A stretch of DNA of 33,467 nt. It comes from Actinomycetota bacterium (GTDB lineage: Bacteria > Actinomycetota > Actinomycetes > Nanopelagicales > Nanopelagicaceae). Of this stretch, positions 1 through 10,590 are shown piece by piece. Each line of letters begins with the position of its first letter. Within the stretch, counting starts at the first letter, position 1. The notes beneath the pieces are model-generated. The model was not told where the DNA came from. It saw nothing but the letters and a program-made list of their open reading frames with translations, and did no database searches. The stretch is from assembly GCA_947451045.1 (NCBI GenBank), contig CANFXM010000014.1, forward strand, positions 1-33,467. Direction: 5' to 3'. Position numbers and translations under genes: made by a program.

Positions 1-141
1 AAGCGTCGCAAGAAGGCAGCAGCTAAGAAGGCAGCTCCAAAGCGTCGCAAGAAGGCAGCAGCTAAGAAGGCAGCTCCAAAGCGTCGCAAGAAGGCAGCAG
101 CTAAGAAGGCAGCTCCAAAGCGTCGCAAGAAGGCAGCAGCT
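1..141 (+). repeat. 39-bp perfect tandem repeat (3 copies plus 24 bp) in the basic tail
   Basis: Bases 1-39, 40-78 and 79-117 are identical at DNA level, and 118-141 repeats the first 24 bases. Identity includes synonymous positions, so the copies arose or were homogenised recently. Copy number probably varies between strains, which would change tail length by 13 residues per copy without a frameshift. Further copies may lie upstream of the window. Confidence 0.9.
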
Positions 142-192
142 CCAGCAGCTGCTCCAAAGAAGCGCCGCCGCAAGAAGGCAGCAGCTAAGTAA
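1..192 (+). CDS. C-terminal tail of a Lys/Arg/Ala-rich histone-like DNA-binding protein (5' end outside the window)
   Basis: An open frame runs from base 1 to a TAA at 190-192 (63 codons). It is made almost entirely of Lys, Arg, Ala and Pro: three copies of the 13-residue unit KRRKKAAAKKAAP, then a degenerate end with PAAAP and KKRRRKK. Such tails are known from actinobacterial HU (HupB-type) and H1-like nucleoid proteins, where they bind DNA without sequence specificity. The globular domain would lie upstream of the window, so HU and H1-like families cannot be told apart here. A ribosomal or ribonuclease protein with a basic tail is a less likely alternative. The gene ends just before a strong terminator. 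Confidence 0.75.
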   Translation, partial: KRRKKAAAKKAAPKRRKKAAAKKAAPKRRKKAAAKKAAPKRRKKAAAPAAAPKKRRRKKAAAK

Positions 193-202
193 TATATTAA
201 AT

Positions 203-238
203 AAAAAAGCCCGCCACTTTATGTGGCGGGCTTTTTTT
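203..238. terminator. Bidirectional intrinsic terminator
   Basis: A run of A (203-208) leads into stem GCCCGCCAC (209-217), loop TTTAT (218-222), the complementary arm GTGGCGGGC (223-231) and a run of seven T (232-238). The flanking A and T runs extend the pairing and supply a U-tract on both strands. It sits between the basic-tail gene (ends 192) and the minus-strand MarR gene (ends 250), so it can stop both convergent transcripts. Confidence 0.95.
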
Positions 239-249
239 ATATCTACATT

Positions 250-741
250 TTATTTTTCATCAAGTGGATTTGTACGAAGTCCCTCTTCAACTTTTTCAAA
301 AATAGTTGCGATTGCAATTTGATCTTGCTTCGATAGTAAATCTACAAATCTATTGCGCACACTTTCAACATGATCTGGAGCTGCAGCAACAATTGCTCTC
401 CATCCCTTGGGTGTCATCACTGCAAAATAACCGCGCTTATCAATGGGGCAGGGTTCTCGCTTTACCCATCCAGCTTTTTCCATCACCTTCATGCGATGAG
501 AAAGCCTTGACCGTGAGAGCATCGCAATATCGGCTAATTCACTCATACGCATGCGACGATCTGGGGCATCGCTGAGCTGGGCCAGAATTTCGTAATCAGG
601 CATGGATAAATCGTGAGCTTGCAGGTCGGCATCAAGGGCTTCCAACAAACGGCGGCTGGCCACGATATATCGGCGCCAGGCTTTCATTTCTGCTGGGGTA
701 AGCCACTTCGGAGCCGAGGTTGTAATCTTGCGCTGCGCCAT
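250..741 (-). CDS. MarR-family transcriptional regulator
   Basis: A 163-residue protein of normal MarR length. A winged helix-turn-helix lies at about residues 63-110: MRMSELADIAMLSRSRLSHR is the recognition-helix region, followed by LEKAG-like MEKAGWVKRE and a wing with DKRGYFAVMTPKG. MarR proteins are dimeric repressors or activators, usually controlling a neighbouring operon and themselves, often in response to small phenolics, oxidants or drugs; the ligand here cannot be read. The gene is divergent from the M13 peptidase gene, and a 14-bp perfect inverted repeat lies between them, overlapping its own promoter. No Shine-Dalgarno is present; a TAGAAT hexamer six bases before the ATG suggests a leaderless transcript. 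Confidence 0.93.
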   Translation of the reverse strand: MAQRKITTSAPKWLTPAEMKAWRRYIVASRRLLEALDADLQAHDLSMPDYEILAQLSDAPDRRMRMSELADIAMLSRSRLSHRMKVMEKAGWVKREPCPIDKRGYFAVMTPKGWRAIVAAAPDHVESVRNRFVDLLSKQDQIAIATIFEKVEEGLRTNPLDEK

Positions 742-747
742 AGGAAG

Positions 748-775
748 ATTCTAGCCTTACTTGTTGAATCTTCAA
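748..775 (-). promoter_or_regulatory. Promoter of the MarR gene (leaderless type)
   Basis: On the minus strand there is TTGAAG (775-770), a 16-bp spacer and TAGAAT (753-748), then six bases and the ATG at 741. Both hexamers are close to the sigma-70 type consensus. This is the only leaderless-type start in the window for which I also see a convincing -35. The start of transcription would coincide with the A of ATG. Confidence 0.7.
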
Positions 776-776
776 C
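763..776. promoter_or_regulatory. Palindromic operator, probably for the MarR protein
   Basis: GTTGAA-TC-TTCAAC is a perfect inverted repeat with six-base arms. It lies 21 bases from each of the two divergent start codons (741 and 798) and overlaps the -35 and spacer of the marR promoter. MarR dimers commonly bind such TTGA/TCAA palindromes, so binding here would block both directions. The assignment to this MarR protein is inferred from position. Confidence 0.65.
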
Positions 777-782
777 TACTTT
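777..782 (+). promoter_or_regulatory. Possible -10 element of the M13 peptidase gene
   Basis: TACTTT fits TANNNT and is followed by six bases and the ATG at 789, the same spacing seen at other starts in this window. If used, the AAAAGG at 783-788 would not be in the transcript and the protein would start at 789. I see no good -35. Confidence 0.4.
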
Positions 783-788
783 AAAAGG

Positions 789-3996
<3,208 letters not shown>

Positions 3997-4004
3997 TTCG
4001 CATT

Positions 4005-5483
4005 CTATTTTGCGACGATATCGGCTCTATAGGAGTAATTGAAATCCTTCATATTCATGGTGCCCACCTGAACCATCGTGCTATTTGTAACTTTAAAAAT
4101 GGCTCCTAATACTCCAGGTGAAAATGGACCGCAGCCTCCGCCAAGCCATATATGGGTGCTATCGAGGTATTGAGTGTTACCGCAAAATGGAATGTGAACA
4201 GGAAATGGGATTTCCTTGAGTTGCCACTTGCCATTTGATAACTTGAAATCTAAAAATTGTGAAACTTTGTCAAAAGTAAAATTACCCAAGGCCGTTATCT
4301 CTGTATTTGAATAATATCGAGCAAAGTGTTGAAGTGAATTATCTGTCTCTATTACTTTCTTCACCTTCTGAAGATTTGAGTCCAAAATTATCAAAATTGA
4401 TGGGCTTCTCAAACTAATCAAATAGTCATTAGTGGCCTTATGAAATTGCATCGAATTTGCATGGCATACATCAATAGGTGATGAAGCGCTTTGCGGATCA
4501 TTGAACAATCGCATTTTGTCTATCAGCGGCTCGCTCACGCTCTTATTTGCTACCGCCCAATCCCAGAAACTAAATTGCTTGATTGCAATTCCACTATGGA
4601 CTTCAGAAATAATGCAATCCAATATTGGGAGTTTATAGCCTCGTTTGAGCCAGGTACTATCAACATTTCTCGTGATCGTCGATATCACGACCGGATTTCC
4701 AGCTTTTGACACTGTGATTGCATGTCCTTCAGGCAGCGACGTTCCATATTTTGTTTTAACGTCATTGATTCTTTGAACATTGCGAAAATTTGAATCCAGC
4801 ATGCGCCAAACACCGGGGGAAGTTGCAGTCACTCCGAAATCTTGCTGCTCTAAATATGCGTATTCTGGAACGCCACCAAAACCTGGAGTTAAGGGCGCAT
4901 CGGTAATTTTTCTAAAACCAATGAGATTGCTAGGGGATTTTATGAAAAACTTTATATTTTTCCCATTTGAGTCGATGGCATATGTTCCATTTGCAACCAC
5001 CGGAGTCGAGAGAATATCTGACTTACTTATCAGCGTTGTATCACCCGAAAAACTAATCAGAGGGAAATCTGCTGGTGCAGGGTAGACCTGAACCAGCATC
5101 TTCCCATTCGAATCCGTAATTTCTTTTATCGGTTTCGCTAAGTCTGATTCGCTCAAGAGCGCACCCGACACCAATGAAAAGTGAAAACCACTATTGGGCG
5201 GAACAGCCATTTTTACTGCATCTGTAATTACGGTAGTTGTATCAGAGCTAGCAAAATTGACCGTAAAACTAATTTTTTCCATGGAATGAAAAACATTCAA
5301 GTAAACTTTTAGGATACTTCCTGAAACTACGGAGCTAATATTTTCTGAGCTCAGAACTGAAATTTGTGATGGCGCGATTGCCGACGCCGGAGAAATTGAA
5401 AATCCAACCAACAAATTACAAATCATCAATACCGCTAAATACAAGGACTTATTTTTTGATTTTCTTATGAGTGATATCGACAC
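4005..5483 (-). CDS. Secreted arylsulfotransferase-like beta-propeller protein
   Basis: A 492-residue protein with a Sec signal peptide (basic start, LYLAVLMICNLLVGFS, cleavage after SPASA). The C-terminal two thirds look like the arylsulfotransferase (ASST) propeller family: HAITVSKAGNPVV, then DVCHANSMQF with H341, R359 exactly 18 residues later in LISLRSP, and LQHFARYYSNTEITALGN with H386 in the family's QH motif. ASST enzymes move sulfate between phenols through a histidine. Here the usual DWFH reads DVCH, so activity is uncertain. The N-terminal 200 residues are beta-rich and unrecognised. The start is a GTG with TATTGT six bases upstream and no ribosome site at a usable distance. It ends 8 bases from the convergent tgt stop. 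Confidence 0.6.
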   Translation of the reverse strand: MSISLIRKSKNKSLYLAVLMICNLLVGFSISPASAIAPSQISVLSSENISSVVSGSILKVYLNVFHSMEKISFTVNFASSDTTTVITDAVKMAVPPNSGFHFSLVSGALLSESDLAKPIKEITDSNGKMLVQVYPAPADFPLISFSGDTTLISKSDILSTPVVANGTYAIDSNGKNIKFFIKSPSNLIGFRKITDAPLTPGFGGVPEYAYLEQQDFGVTATSPGVWRMLDSNFRNVQRINDVKTKYGTSLPEGHAITVSKAGNPVVISTITRNVDSTWLKRGYKLPILDCIISEVHSGIAIKQFSFWDWAVANKSVSEPLIDKMRLFNDPQSASSPIDVCHANSMQFHKATNDYLISLRSPSILIILDSNLQKVKKVIETDNSLQHFARYYSNTEITALGNFTFDKVSQFLDFKLSNGKWQLKEIPFPVHIPFCGNTQYLDSTHIWLGGGCGPFSPGVLGAIFKVTNSTMVQVGTMNMKDFNYSYRADIVAK

Positions 5484-5489
5484 CCCTAG

Positions 5490-5495
5490 ACAATA
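5490..5495 (-). promoter_or_regulatory. Leaderless-type -10 of the ASST-like gene
   Basis: On the minus strand TATTGT is followed by CTAGGG and the GTG start at 5483, which is TANNNT plus exactly six bases. A stop codon at 5513-5511 in the same frame rules out a start further upstream. No clear -35 is visible. Confidence 0.5.
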
Positions 5496-5527
5496 GACTC
5501 GATATCTTCTTTAAGGTCGATTCCATC

Positions 5528-5564
5528 CTGTGAATATCATGTGGGTGGAGTTACGCGTTCACAG
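5528..5564. promoter_or_regulatory. Inverted repeat between the ATPase gene and the ASST-like gene
   Basis: CTGTGAA (5528-5534) and TTCACAG (5558-5564) are perfect inverted copies separated by 23 bases. They lie after the ABC ATPase stop and 45 bases upstream of the ASST-like start. This could be a regulator site or a weak hairpin; there is no T-run, so it does not look like a terminator. Confidence 0.3.
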
Positions 5565-5580
5565 TGAGCAAGTGGGTACT

Positions 5581-7221
5581 TTAGTTTTTTGCAGCAAGGC
5601 GAGCTTCACGGCGAATGCGTTGTTCTGCAGGATCTGGCACTGGCACCGCGGATATCAATCGGCGTGTATAGGCATTGCTCGCATTTTGTAATATCTGATC
5701 GCGATCGCCAACTTCAACTAGTTCTCCATTTTGCATCACTGCAATTCGGTGCGCCAAAATATCTACAACCGCTAGGTCATGACTAATAAAGAGACATGCG
5801 AAATTGAGTTTGCCTTGTAACTCTTGCAATAAATCAAGAAAGCGCGCCTGTACCGATACATCGAGTGCCGACGTTGGTTCATCGGCAATCAAAAGATCTG
5901 GAGTCAGTGCAAGTGCTCTAGCAATACCTACACGTTGGCGCTGACCGCCCGATAACTCGTGTGGATAACGGTTGCGATAACTCCGAGGAAGTTCTACTTG
6001 ATCCAATAAATCTTCAACCTTGTGAGCCAATTCGGCGCCTTTTGCTAAGCCGGCCAAGAAAATGGGTTCGCCAATACTTTCTCCGATTGGAAGTCGGGGA
6101 TTGAGCGAGCTGGCGGGGTCCTGAAAAACAATTCCTGTGTGGCGACGTATTGCAAATAATTCTTTATTCGTTGCATGACTGATGTCTTTACCGACTACTT
6201 CAATCTTTCCTTCTTTGATCGGCAAAAGGCCAATGGCTGCTCGGCCCACTGTTGTTTTTCCTGAACCGGATTCTCCAACGAGGCCAACAATTTCTCCGCG
6301 ATAAATTTCGAGATTGAAATTTTTCACAGCGACAAATGCTGGGATACGCCCACGCTTTGGATATTCAATGGTGACATTTTCAAGTTTGAGAACTGGTTGC
6401 TTATCCAAAATTTCAAGAACTCTCTTTGTCGAAGAGCCTAGCTTTGGCACGGCGCCTAAAAGTTCTTGTGTGTAAGGATGCTGAGGGCGATTAAAAATCT
6501 GGTCAGCACTGCCGTGTTCAACAGTAAGACCATCTTTCATGACCAGAATTTCATCGGCCATATCGGCAACAACGCCCATGTCGTGAGTAATCAATAAAAT
6601 CGCAGACTTGAGTTTGTCTTTCAATCCACGCATCAAGTCCAAAATTTCTGCTTGAACTGTTACATCGAGTGCTGTGGTTGGTTCATCTGCGATAAGAAGG
6701 CCTGGATCGCATGCAAGTGCTTGGGCAATCATGGCGCGCTGGCGCTGTCCACCCGAGAGTTGGTGGGGATACTTATTAATTGATTTTTCAGGATCAGGAA
6801 TATCAACCATGCGAATAAGTTCTACGGCGCGCTCGTGCGCCTCTTTAGGTCCCATCTCAAAGTGATTGCGCAGTGTTTCAACAATTTGAAAACCAATTGT
6901 GTAGACAGGGTTCAGAGCGGTCATTGGCTCTTGGAATATGTATGCAACTTCGCGACCTCTATATTTTTGAAGCGTCTTAGCTGCGGCGCCTAACATTTCT
7001 TTACCTTTGACTTCGATACTTCCTGACATCTTGGCATTAGAAGCTAAAAGGCTCATAAGACCAAGTGCGGTAGTTGATTTTCCCGAACCCGATTCGCCAA
7101 CAATGGCAAGTACTTTGCCGGCCTCAAGTTCGAAGTTCATATTTCGGGCAGCGGGATACCACACACCATCAACCCAAAATTCAACGGTGAAATCTTTTAC
7201 TTTCAACACTGGATCGCTCAT
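5581..7221 (-). CDS. Fused peptide ABC transporter ATPase (DppD-DppF type)
   Basis: A 546-residue protein with two complete ABC ATPase halves. The first has GESGSGKST (residues 42-50), LSGGQRQR and LLIADEPTTALD; the second, starting at about residue 285, has GESGSGKTT, LSGGQRQR and LLIADEPTSALD. After the first half comes PYTQELLGAVP, the oligopeptide-transporter C-terminal signature, with a similar AYTRRLISAVP after the second. It should power import by the two minus-strand permeases. Such DppD/DppF fusions are common in actinobacteria. The gene is separated from the permease genes by a plus-strand PH-domain gene, so it either has its own promoter in 7222-7271 or is reached by read-through antisense to that gene. 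The ribosome site (GGTGG) is weak. Confidence 0.95.
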   Translation of the reverse strand: MSDPVLKVKDFTVEFWVDGVWYPAARNMNFELEAGKVLAIVGESGSGKSTTALGLMSLLASNAKMSGSIEVKGKEMLGAAAKTLQKYRGREVAYIFQEPMTALNPVYTIGFQIVETLRNHFEMGPKEAHERAVELIRMVDIPDPEKSINKYPHQLSGGQRQRAMIAQALACDPGLLIADEPTTALDVTVQAEILDLMRGLKDKLKSAILLITHDMGVVADMADEILVMKDGLTVEHGSADQIFNRPQHPYTQELLGAVPKLGSSTKRVLEILDKQPVLKLENVTIEYPKRGRIPAFVAVKNFNLEIYRGEIVGLVGESGSGKTTVGRAAIGLLPIKEGKIEVVGKDISHATNKELFAIRRHTGIVFQDPASSLNPRLPIGESIGEPIFLAGLAKGAELAHKVEDLLDQVELPRSYRNRYPHELSGGQRQRVGIARALALTPDLLIADEPTSALDVSVQARFLDLLQELQGKLNFACLFISHDLAVVDILAHRIAVMQNGELVEVGDRDQILQNASNAYTRRLISAVPVPDPAEQRIRREARLAAKN

Positions 7222-7271
7222 GCCGCCACCATTTCTCGCGCACTAAATCGTTGCCGTGAGAAGATTGCCGA

Positions 7272-7862
7272 ATGAGCACTCGTGAAACTTTTCGCCCCCG
7301 TAGTGCCCTTGCCAGCGGTGCGATTATTTTTATTACTTCTCTGGTTCTCATCATCCAAAGTTTTATGTACGAGCGCGGGATAGCAATTCTTCAGACTATT
7401 TTTTGGAGTCTTCTCGCTTCTCAAATTGCTTACGCCATATTCATCAGACCAAAGGTAATCTTTTTTGCTGAAGGCTTGACGTTGCATAACCCATTTACCA
7501 CTGTGAGTTTTGGCTGGAGTGATGTTGAAGAGGTCGAAGGCAAATACTCCATGTCCATTCTTTATTTGGGCAAACATTTTTATGCTTGGGCTGCTCCAGC
7601 CCCTGGCCGATACCACGCTCGGAGTATTCATCCCAGCGAAATCAGGGGAATGAAAATTAATGACGCTTCCATGATGAGACCCGGTGAATCCCCGCGCACT
7701 CATTCTGGTGTCGCAGTTGATATTGCTCGACGCTATTGGCAAGACTTTAGGAACTCCAATATTGAAGGAATCGAATTTCATAAAACTTTTGCTCGCATAC
7801 CCTTTATTTTTGTGTGTGCTAATTTTATTATCTGCATCGCAGTAACTATTAATCATTCCTAG
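7272..7862 (+). CDS. Membrane protein with bacterial PH-like domain (bPH_6 type)
   Basis: A 196-residue protein. Two hydrophobic segments lie near the N-terminus (about residues 12-32 and 40-58) and one at the C-terminus (about 173-193). Between them RPKVIFFAEGLTLHNPFTTV followed by SFGWSDVEEVEG matches the actinobacterial bPH_6 pattern, a PH-fold domain on small membrane proteins whose role is not known. A GAGAAG ribosome site (7258-7263) lies 8 bases before the ATG. The gene is nested on the opposite strand inside the importer operon. Its last 14 bases overlap the end of the permease gene at 7849, and it starts 50 bases from the divergent ATPase gene. Confidence 0.75.
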   Translation: MSTRETFRPRSALASGAIIFITSLVLIIQSFMYERGIAILQTIFWSLLASQIAYAIFIRPKVIFFAEGLTLHNPFTTVSFGWSDVEEVEGKYSMSILYLGKHFYAWAAPAPGRYHARSIHPSEIRGMKINDASMMRPGESPRTHSGVAVDIARRYWQDFRNSNIEGIEFHKTFARIPFIFVCANFIICIAVTINHS

Positions 7863-8922
7863 CCCTCAATTTCAGGGTTACATTGCGTTCCTTGCGTGAA
7901 ATTTTTCTTCTTTGACGAGGGTCAAAGGCATCACGCAACCCGTCGCCAACAAAGTTAATGCAAAGTGCAATTGTCACAATGAAAAATCCCGGATACCAAA
8001 AGAGCCAGGGGCGTGTACTAAATGCATCCTGATAACGGCTGATCAACAAACCTAACGAGACATCTGGAGCAACAACACCGAATCCAAGGTAACTCAAAGC
8101 TGTTTCTAAAAGAATTGCCCCTGACATCAATAAAGTTACGGACACAATAATGACACCAACGGCATTAGGTAGAATATGTTTGAAAATTATTCTTCTATTC
8201 GTTGCTCCTGCTACACGGGCGGCATCAACAAATTCTCGTTCACGAAGAGTCAGAAACTCACCTCTCACGAGTCTGGACAAACCAGTCCATGCAAATAAGC
8301 CTAGATAGAGCGCCAAGAATGACACACCGAGATTTCCAAAGTGAGCACCAATAACAGCACCGATAATGATTGTTGGAATTGTGATAATAAAATCTGTGAA
8401 GCGCATCAAGACTGCATCGATCCATCCGCGATAGAAACCTGAAATAGCCCCGATGACAGTTCCAATAGTTCCACCAACGAGTCCGATAATTACTGTTACG
8501 AGAAGTGAGCGTTGCGCGCCTCGAATTACTAATGCAAAGTAGTCGTGTCCAACATCGTCTTGGCCAAAAGGATGGTCGCCAAATCGTAAACCTGAGCCAC
8601 CCAAGAAATGTGGACGCAGATTCAGAGTTGGACATCCAACAGTGTTATTAGGACACTCTTTGAAAGCTAGATCAGGCATATCGGAAATCGTGTACTTCCA
8701 CCAACCGTGGTAGTGGAAAAATAAAAATTGCATATCGAATACTGAAAAAACAAAAATAATAATTATCAGCAAAACTGCTAACGCAATCATGGCAGCTTTA
8801 TGCCTAAAAAATCTTTGGATAACAATTTGTGACTGACTCAAACCTTCAGTTTCTTTATTAAGAATGTCACCTTGTTGTAATATTTCGGCGCCCTTAGATT
8901 TATTTCTTAGCGAAAATTTCAT
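7849..8922 (-). CDS. Peptide ABC transporter permease (DppC type)
   Basis: A 357-residue permease. After a 40-residue cytoplasmic N-terminus comes the first membrane span (AAMIALAVLLIIIIFVFSVF), then an extracellular stretch of about 80 residues including CPNNTVGCP and the family segment HPFGQDDVGHDYFALVIRGA, then five further spans. The cytoplasmic coupling loop EFVDAARVAGATNRRIIFKH is the EAA motif that docks on the ATPase. The C-terminus FVGDGLRDAFDPRQRR is typical of DppC. It forms the channel with the longer permease upstream, overlapping it by the 4 bases ATGA (8919-8922), which suggests translational coupling. Its 3' end overlaps the convergent PH-domain gene. Confidence 0.94.
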   Translation of the reverse strand: MKFSLRNKSKGAEILQQGDILNKETEGLSQSQIVIQRFFRHKAAMIALAVLLIIIIFVFSVFDMQFLFFHYHGWWKYTISDMPDLAFKECPNNTVGCPTLNLRPHFLGGSGLRFGDHPFGQDDVGHDYFALVIRGAQRSLLVTVIIGLVGGTIGTVIGAISGFYRGWIDAVLMRFTDFIITIPTIIIGAVIGAHFGNLGVSFLALYLGLFAWTGLSRLVRGEFLTLREREFVDAARVAGATNRRIIFKHILPNAVGVIIVSVTLLMSGAILLETALSYLGFGVVAPDVSLGLLISRYQDAFSTRPWLFWYPGFFIVTIALCINFVGDGLRDAFDPRQRRKISRKERNVTLKLRARND

Positions 8923-10463
8923 TGACTACCCACACGAATTCTTGGATCTAGGGCTGAATAAAGTAAATCAGCAACTAAATTTGCTAAAACAGCTAAAGAC
9001 GCTGTAACTAAGAAAACGCCCATTAACAAATTCAAATCAAAGTTATTGAGTGCATTATTGAAAAGAGTACCCATGCCATTCCAACCAAATACATGCTCCG
9101 TAATAATTGCTCCACCGACAATACTTGCAATATCGACAACAATTATTGTCGTCAACGGAATCAGCGTGTTTCTAAAAGCATGGCGCATAATCACAGTTCT
9201 TTCCGTCAATCCCTTTGCACGAGCTGTTCGTATGTAATCTTGATTGAGCACTTCTAAGAGCGTGCCACGTGAATATCGAATATACCCTGCGAAAGAAATA
9301 GCAGTAAGTGCCATAGTTGGAAGAACTAAGTGCATCAAAATATCCAGCGTTGTGAGCCAGTAATTTCCTGGTTCAAGCAAGCTATTGGATTGACCAATAG
9401 TTGGCACAGGACGCCCATTGATTGCATCACTCTCGAAATACGGCTTCCAGGTATGCATCAACTTATCCAATATTGTCACCGCACTAATCGTGATTGCGGT
9501 TAGCAACGTGGTTCTAAAAAGTGGTCCTCGATCGATTTTACTAAATATGAATGTGGCGCCTATGGCTACTAGGAAAGTAAGTAAAACCATGAACGGGAAA
9601 ATAATTGCTTTGTGATCATTTCTAAATGCAATTTGGGATGGGTAATAGGCAATGAGGCCAATCACAACCATAAATAGAGATGCCTTTAATGCTTTTTTAT
9701 CACTCAAACCAACTGAGAGGTGTGTAATTCCAAATGCAATCCCTACACCGAATATTGCAATTCCAAATGGTCCAAGACCTGGGTTCATGAGCCAATGTGA
9801 TTTTACAATCGTGACGATTATTGCGGCACTTGCAATACCAACCCCCACGAATACTGACCAAAATCTTTTTCGTGTGCCTCCGATAATTGAGGCCCATAAA
9901 AATCCAGAGACAAGTCCAATTCCACTCAGCCAGAAAGGAGTTATTTTTGGATCTCCGAGAAAATTATTAAATTGAATTGCAAGAAATTGCTTCAATAAAA
10001 CAGCAACCCAAAATATTGGAAGGGAAAACAAAAGAAATGCAATAAAAGTCATAATGTAATCAAATTGACTGTACTGTCGCAAAGCGGTAACTATTCCGAT
10101 AGTTATACCTAAAATAATTGCAATAAATGTTGCCGCCGAAACCAATCGAAGAGTTGTTGGAATGGCAGCACCTAGGGCAGAAGCTACTGACTCATGTGTA
10201 CGAGTCACGCCTAAATTTCCATGTCCTACTAATGTTCCCAGCACGTTTTTGAGCCACATGAAATAGCGCAATGGCGGAGGCAAATCCAGACGCAATTCGC
10301 GAGTAGTTACCAAAATTAATTCTTTCGCATTTGGCGCGCGACTCAATCGAAGTTCGCCGATAGGGTCATTTGAAATTGCAGCTAAATTGAAAAGGATGAA
10401 ACTTGAACCGAGGAGAATGACGACGAGCGTGCCTAGACGGCGGAAAATATAAGTAATCATCAC
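8919..10463 (-). CDS. Peptide ABC transporter permease (DppB type) with a large membrane insert
   Basis: At 514 residues it is about 170-190 longer than a usual DppB. Residues 1-178 match the normal N-terminal half (first span 10-30, GNLGVTRTHESV, spans near 105-128 and 138-160). Residues about 345-514 match the normal C-terminal half, with the EAA loop DYIRTARAKGLTERTVIMRH and TEHVFGWNGMG, ending SALDPRIRVG. Between them residues about 178-338 form an insert with about six extra hydrophobic segments and no motif I recognise. The reading frame is intact and the insert has the same base character as the rest. The ribosome site AAAGGAG lies just before the ATG. The gene follows the binding-protein gene and a strong hairpin, and overlaps the next permease gene. 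Confidence 0.92.
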   Translation of the reverse strand: MMITYIFRRLGTLVVILLGSSFILFNLAAISNDPIGELRLSRAPNAKELILVTTRELRLDLPPPLRYFMWLKNVLGTLVGHGNLGVTRTHESVASALGAAIPTTLRLVSAATFIAIILGITIGIVTALRQYSQFDYIMTFIAFLLFSLPIFWVAVLLKQFLAIQFNNFLGDPKITPFWLSGIGLVSGFLWASIIGGTRKRFWSVFVGVGIASAAIIVTIVKSHWLMNPGLGPFGIAIFGVGIAFGITHLSVGLSDKKALKASLFMVVIGLIAYYPSQIAFRNDHKAIIFPFMVLLTFLVAIGATFIFSKIDRGPLFRTTLLTAITISAVTILDKLMHTWKPYFESDAINGRPVPTIGQSNSLLEPGNYWLTTLDILMHLVLPTMALTAISFAGYIRYSRGTLLEVLNQDYIRTARAKGLTERTVIMRHAFRNTLIPLTTIIVVDIASIVGGAIITEHVFGWNGMGTLFNNALNNFDLNLLMGVFLVTASLAVLANLVADLLYSALDPRIRVGSQ

Positions 10464-10503
10464 TTCTCCTTTCGAAAGTTCTTACAAATCATAGATGTCA
10501 CAA

Positions 10504-10541
10504 CAATAGTGGTGCCTAACTTTCGCTAGGCACCACTATTG
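10504..10541. promoter_or_regulatory. 15-bp perfect stem-loop between binding-protein and permease genes
   Basis: CAATAGTGGTGCCTA (10504-10518) and its exact complement (10527-10541) flank the loop ACTTTCGC. No T-run follows on either strand, so it is not a classic terminator. In many ABC importers a hairpin after the binding-protein gene protects or trims the upstream mRNA, so that the binding protein is made in excess of the permeases. That is the likely role here, or partial attenuation. Confidence 0.75.
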
Positions 10542-10590
10542 CTATAACTATTTACCGACCATAACTGGTCAGATCACTAAAGAATAATCT

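Noticed and set aside
7218-7856. 212-residue open frame on the minus strand opposite the PH-domain gene
   Set aside because: It has no recognisable family or ribosome site, whereas the plus-strand frame has membrane spans, a PH-type pattern and a ribosome site.
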